Below, one piece after another: positions 59,980-64,000 of a DNA stretch of 64,000 nucleotides. Every line of letters begins with the position of its first letter. The stretch's first letter is position 1. The notes beneath the pieces were generated by a model. That model saw nothing but the letters and a program-made list of their open reading frames with translations, had not been told where the DNA came from and ran no database searches. Position numbers and translations under genes: made by a program. Source of the DNA: Brevundimonas sp. ASV9 (GTDB taxonomy: Bacteria; Pseudomonadota; Alphaproteobacteria; Caulobacterales; Caulobacteraceae); NCBI RefSeq assembly GCF_016429195.1, contig NZ_JAELUF010000006.1, forward strand, positions 1 through 64,000, read 5' to 3'.

Positions 59980-62217
59980 TCAGAACCGTTTGGTCAGTTG
60001 GACGCCATAGGTGCGCGGCTCGTTGACGAAGGCGGTCAGGTTGTTGAAGTCAATGCCGCCGATGACGTTGGCTTCGTCGGTGATGTTGCGCACATAGGCA
60101 GCCGCTTCGATGCCGCGGTTCAAATCGCGCCAGCCTGCGCGCAGGCCGCCTTCGAACGCCGTGTCCTGCATGAACTCGACCGATTCATAGAGGAAGAGGT
60201 TGAAGTCCTTCTGCATGACCCAGTCGGTCGAGGCGAAAAGCTCGGTGTCGACGCCCAGCGACCGGACATAGTTCAGCGTCAGATTGGCGGTGTATTCCGG
60301 CGCCTGTGGGAACGGATTGCCGTCGATATTGGCCCGACGCGTCGTGCCCACGGTGACGATCGGATCAGTCACGGTGCAGTTGGAACCGCAGATCGCCACC
60401 AGCAGATCGCTGTCCTTGATCTCAGTGTGGTTCCAGGCTGCGCCGGCCGACAGGCTGAAGCCGGCGCCCAGATAGACGTCTCCGTCCAGCTCCAGACCAT
60501 AGCCCTCGCCGTTGTCGGCGTTGATCAGCCGGTTGGTGTTGTCCGCGCCGCCGATGGCGGTGAACTGCATGTCGCTGACCTCATAGACATAGGCCGTCGC
60601 ATTGAAGCGCGCCCGGCCGTCCAGCATCCGGGCCTTCAGGCCGGTTTCGTAGGACATGACCGTCTCGGAATTCGCCGTGGTCAGGACCGGCAGATTGCGA
60701 CCCTGAATCGACGGGCCGCGATAGCCCTTGGCGACGCGCGCGAACAGGTTGAGGTCGTCGTTAACTTCATACACGGCGCTGACGTCCCAGCTGACCTGTT
60801 CGTCGCCAACAGACACGGCGCCCGTGCCGCCCGCGCCTGCGCCGATGACGATCCGGCCGGTGTAATCGCGGTTGTCGTCGGTGTAACGCACGCCCGCGAT
60901 CACCTTGAAGGCGTCGGTCAGCTTGTAGCTGCCCTGACCGAACACCGACCACGAATCCGACTTCTGCACGATGTCGGTCGCCCGCGTGGGCAGGGGATTG
61001 CCCGTGCCGTTGAAGGTGCCGCTGACCAGGTTGATCCGCTCGTCCCAATAGAAGGCGCCGACCTGCCAGCCGATGCGGCCATCGCCGTTCGAGGCGAGGC
61101 GCAGCTCATAGGTGTTCTGCAGCAGATCGCTGGAAAGCGTGCCGGATTCCGAGTTGAACGGCGTCTTGTAGGAGGCGGTCGCCGGGGCAGAAGCCACGCC
61201 GCCGTCGATGTCGCCATCCCCTTGGGACCAGCCCTGGTAGGAGCCGACGATGCCGGTCAGGGTGGCGGGGCCGAAATCGTAGGCGACCTGCAGCGACTGC
61301 GAGGTCGTCTTCTGTTTCTGGAAGTTGTTGCGGCCGCCATCGTAATAGACGGTGTCGCGGTCGAAGTTGCTATTCAGTTCGTTCGAACCCTTGGTCAGGG
61401 CGTTTGCGCGGTTCATCGTGCCCGTGCCGTCATAACTGCGCGCCTGCAGGGTGAGCAGCGTCGACAGGCGGTCGGTCGGTTGCCAGGCGACGTGGACGCG
61501 GGCGGCCAGGTCGTCGAACCCGCCCAGATCGTCCTTGTCCGCATTGGCGAAGGACGGATTGTAGGCGTTGTTCACCCAGTCGTCGCGGTGGTTCCACAGG
61601 ATGGCTCCACGCACCTGAAGCGTGTCCGACGCCGGCAGGGTGACGGCCGCCTCGGCCCGGGTCGAATCCAGATTGCCATAGGTCAGCGAGCCGAAGCCAG
61701 TGAAGTCGTCCGACGGCTTGACGGTGTCGATCTTGACCACGCCGGCCGGGGTGTTCCGGCCGAACAGGGTGCCTTGGGGCCCGCGCAGCACTTCCAGCTG
61801 CTGCACGTCGAACAGGGGGAAGCCCTTCAGATAGACGCTCTCCAGCACGACACTGTCCAACACCACCGACACCGGCTGCGAGGCTGTGAAGTCGAAGTCC
61901 ACATTGCCTAGGCCGCGAATATAGAAGCGCGGCGCATATCGGCCGTTGGAGCTTTCGACCTGAAGGCTGGGCACGCGCGCCGACAGCGACAGGATGTCAG
62001 CGCCGCCGGCCGAGATGTCCTGCAGCGTCTGGGTGTTCAGGGCCGTCACGGCGAACGGCACGTCGCGGATGTTTTCGCTGCGGCGCTGGGCGGTGACGAC
62101 GATGTCGTCGACCCCCGTCGCCTCCGCGCTCGTCTGGGCGGTTTGGGCGAAGACGGAACCGGCGCTCAGCAGGGCGACGCCGCTGACGGTAGCGGCCAGA
62201 AGGGCTTGGCGAAGCAT
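59980..62217 (-). CDS. TonB-dependent receptor
   Basis: A 745-residue outer-membrane receptor: signal peptide (ALLAATVSGVALLSAGSVFAQ), TonB box VDDIVVTAQRRSENIRDVPFAVTALN, plug (RFYIRGLGNVDFDFTASQPVSVVLDSV, QQLEVLRGPQGTLFGRNTPAGVVKIDT), and a barrel ending YGVQLTKRF. This iron-complex/nutrient class is abundant in sphingomonads and Caulobacterales. The start at 62217 gives the signal peptide; the longer in-frame extension is arginine-rich and unlikely. It is divergent from the metallophosphoesterase gene and ends in its own terminator. Ligand unknown; the neighbour suggests a phosphate ester or nucleotide. Confidence 0.92.
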   Translation of the reverse strand: MLRQALLAATVSGVALLSAGSVFAQTAQTSAEATGVDDIVVTAQRRSENIRDVPFAVTALNTQTLQDISAGGADILSLSARVPSLQVESSNGRYAPRFYIRGLGNVDFDFTASQPVSVVLDSVVLESVYLKGFPLFDVQQLEVLRGPQGTLFGRNTPAGVVKIDTVKPSDDFTGFGSLTYGNLDSTRAEAAVTLPASDTLQVRGAILWNHRDDWVNNAYNPSFANADKDDLGGFDDLAARVHVAWQPTDRLSTLLTLQARSYDGTGTMNRANALTKGSNELNSNFDRDTVYYDGGRNNFQKQKTTSQSLQVAYDFGPATLTGIVGSYQGWSQGDGDIDGGVASAPATASYKTPFNSESGTLSSDLLQNTYELRLASNGDGRIGWQVGAFYWDERINLVSGTFNGTGNPLPTRATDIVQKSDSWSVFGQGSYKLTDAFKVIAGVRYTDDNRDYTGRIVIGAGAGGTGAVSVGDEQVSWDVSAVYEVNDDLNLFARVAKGYRGPSIQGRNLPVLTTANSETVMSYETGLKARMLDGRARFNATAYVYEVSDMQFTAIGGADNTNRLINADNGEGYGLELDGDVYLGAGFSLSAGAAWNHTEIKDSDLLVAICGSNCTVTDPIVTVGTTRRANIDGNPFPQAPEYTANLTLNYVRSLGVDTELFASTDWVMQKDFNLFLYESVEFMQDTAFEGGLRAGWRDLNRGIEAAAYVRNITDEANVIGGIDFNNLTAFVNEPRTYGVQLTKRF

Positions 62218-62464
62218 GTGCGATCTATCCTTGGCGATAGGGGAGGCGTTGTCGCGCGAGGCCGTAAAGCGTCGCAGCGCGCGTCGCCAGCGCAGATCGC
62301 ATCGGTTTCTTGAAGCTTTGAAGACGCGGCCACAGGGGAGCGACAATCTGTCATTTGGTATGTGGGTTTTCGCTTCACAACATTGTCCCGAAACCGCCGA
62401 AATGCCAGACTTGAACCTTGCGTGTGTCTCGTTCCGCGCGTCCCAGACAGCGTTTGGATCGAGC

Positions 62465-63820
62465 ATGTCCTTCGTTACGCCTTCTCGTCGCCGTCTGCTG
62501 CAGCTCACCGGGGCGACTGTGCTGGCGCCGGCTCTGGTCGGGATGAAACAGGCAGGGATCGCGGCGCGCGTCCTCGCCGTCTCCGACCTGCATTCCGCCT
62601 ACGAACGGACGGCTCAACTGCTGAGCGCCTTCCAAACCGAGGTGCGCTCGCACCGCGTCCCGCACATCATCGCCATCAACGGCGACATCTTCGAGCATGG
62701 CAACGTCGTCGCCCAGCGCTCGGCCGGCGTCATCGACTGGACCTTCTTGAGCGCCCTTCCGCAGATCGCGCCGACCGTCGTCAATCTGGGCAATCACGAC
62801 AATGATCTGACGCCGGATCTGGCGGATGTCGTGACGCGTCTCCGGGGGTTGGGCATCCATGTCGTCAGCACCATCGGAAACGCCCGCACCGACGCCGGAT
62901 ACGCCGAACCCTCGATCGACATCAGTCTTGGCGCCCGGTCTCTGCGCGTCGTCGGCATCGCGACCAATGCGCTGAACACCTATCCGAAGATGTCGCGAGA
63001 CCAGCTCTCGATCCCTGATCCCGCCGAATGGGCGCACGCCAATCTGGCCGGCGTCCTGTCCGGAGCAGATCTGGTCATAGTCATGAGCCACGCCGGGGTG
63101 ACGGCTGATAGAAACATCCTGCCGATGCTACCCGACGGCGCCCTGATGGTCGGTGGCCATAACCATCTGCTGTTCCAGCACCGGCAGGGCCACAGCGCCT
63201 ATGTCCATACCGGATCATGGACCGCCGCCTATACGGTGGCGGAGTTTCATTCCGACGGCTCGGTCACGGCCGTCTCCCACCCTATCGCCCTCGACGCGCC
63301 GTCATCGCCCCGTTTGGCGGACCTGACCGCCGCCACCCTTGCTGGAAATCTGACGCAAGAGGAGCGAGCCATCCTGGGCGTCAGCCCGCGCGGCTTGTCT
63401 CTGGGCGACACCGGGCGACACATCGCCGCCGGCCTCGCCCAGATGGCCGGAGCCGACGCCGGCTTCATCGGCCACACGACCCTGGGCATGGGCGCGCCCG
63501 CCGGTCCGGTCAGCCGATATGTATTCGATTCCATCGTCCGCTTTGACGGCAAGCTGATGATAGCTGCCGTCTCGCGCGCCCAGCTCGCCAGCTTCATGGC
63601 CCGCGCCAACCAGGACCGCCCCATGCCCCTGGCCGACCGAAACGGAGACTTCCTCTACGCCTCGGCCATGGCGTCCACAGCCGATCCGGTCCGCATCGTC
63701 ACCACCGACTGGTGCGCCACGAACCAGGACGAGTATTTCGTAACGACGGACCTTAGCTTCGCGGAAGCGGCGGGACTGACGGTCAAGGCGACAGCAGCGG
63801 CCGCGCTGCTGCAGGCCTAG
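62465..63820 (+). CDS. Tat-exported metallophosphoesterase (5'-nucleotidase/2',3'-cyclic phosphodiesterase type)
   Basis: A 451-residue phosphoesterase with a twin-arginine signal (SRRRLLQLTGATVLAPAL). Metal-binding motifs are VSDLHSAYERT, INGDIFEHGN, LGNHDND, MSHAG and GGHNHLLF. The C-terminal part has the shorter UshA-like substrate domain (GFIGHTTLGMG, YVFDSIVRFDGKLMIAAVSRAQL). It hydrolyses phosphate esters, probably nucleotides, in the periplasm. The ATG at 62465 directly precedes the signal; the in-frame ATG at 62402 would add 21 residues. It is divergent from a TBDR whose transported product it might process. Confidence 0.87.
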   Translation: MSFVTPSRRRLLQLTGATVLAPALVGMKQAGIAARVLAVSDLHSAYERTAQLLSAFQTEVRSHRVPHIIAINGDIFEHGNVVAQRSAGVIDWTFLSALPQIAPTVVNLGNHDNDLTPDLADVVTRLRGLGIHVVSTIGNARTDAGYAEPSIDISLGARSLRVVGIATNALNTYPKMSRDQLSIPDPAEWAHANLAGVLSGADLVIVMSHAGVTADRNILPMLPDGALMVGGHNHLLFQHRQGHSAYVHTGSWTAAYTVAEFHSDGSVTAVSHPIALDAPSSPRLADLTAATLAGNLTQEERAILGVSPRGLSLGDTGRHIAAGLAQMAGADAGFIGHTTLGMGAPAGPVSRYVFDSIVRFDGKLMIAAVSRAQLASFMARANQDRPMPLADRNGDFLYASAMASTADPVRIVTTDWCATNQDEYFVTTDLSFAEAAGLTVKATAAAALLQA

Positions 63821-64000
63821 GTCAGAACACTGACATTGACCGACCTCGGCCTACCAGGCTTCCAACGGATCGCAATGTCGCAACGCATCCCGCCGAGCAG
63901 GCGCCGGCTGACATTGACATAGCCTGTCATCGCGCAGCCCGCCTCGACTATTGATCCGACCGGTTAGACGCTCTTTCACCGGCCAATTCACGGCGCGCGA

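Overview
This 64 kb window is high-GC DNA (roughly two-thirds G+C, strong G/C at third codon positions) packed with TonB-dependent receptors (TBDRs), small XRE and LuxR-type regulators and peptidases. Together with the Caulobacter-style lasso peptide locus, this points to an alphaproteobacterium of the Caulobacterales, most likely Brevundimonas or a close relative. The genus is inferred from gene style, not from a marker gene. I found no rRNA, tRNA or CRISPR array.

Layout. (1) 0-6.7 kb: a TBDR cut by the window edge with a DUF6607-like partner, then a convergent TBDR plus beta-propeller pair. (2) 6.9-9.1 kb: a run of small minus-strand regulatory and membrane genes (XRE, LuxR-HTH, XRE). (3) 9.4-15.8 kb: a PAS/LuxR regulator followed by a large YadA-type trimeric autotransporter adhesin with 210-bp internal repeats. 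(4) 15.8-18.2 kb: a sparse region with tiny candidate genes. (5) 18.2-30.8 kb: the highlight, a complete lasso peptide locus. It has two paired GntR/XRE regulator sets, a 35-residue precursor, the B protease, the C cyclase, a convergent S9-family isopeptidase, an STN-type TBDR, FecR and a FecI-like sigma factor. No ABC exporter is present.

(6) 30.7-44.5 kb: an accessory island, partly low in GC. It carries two tandem small XRE genes, each preceded by the same 25-bp element; a tightly packed kinase / SF1 helicase / unknown operon; a PadR regulator and an M13 peptidase; a TIR-DUF3298-like fusion; and a 1334-residue nuclease/TPR/GreA-like/PIN protein. This has the character of a defence island. 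(7) 44.5-50.5 kb: a TBDR, S9 peptidase and amidohydrolase operon preceded by a tandem glycine riboswitch. (8) 50.8-58.9 kb: an orphan iron-type solute-binding lipoprotein divergent from a TctDE-like two-component system, then a TBDR, small membrane protein and PiuB-like PepSY operon with an N-terminally shortened TetR gene. (9) 58.9-59.7 kb: a degenerate IS6-family element. (10) 60-63.8 kb: a TBDR divergent from a Tat-exported metallophosphoesterase.

How they work together. In the lasso locus, B and C make the peptide, the TBDR probably re-imports it, FecI/FecR sense occupancy and the isopeptidase opens the ring. The best candidates for something undescribed are the predicted lasso peptide itself, the duplicated regulator pairs, the kinase-helicase-unknown operon, the large nuclease/PIN protein, and the glycine riboswitch in front of a peptide-uptake operon.
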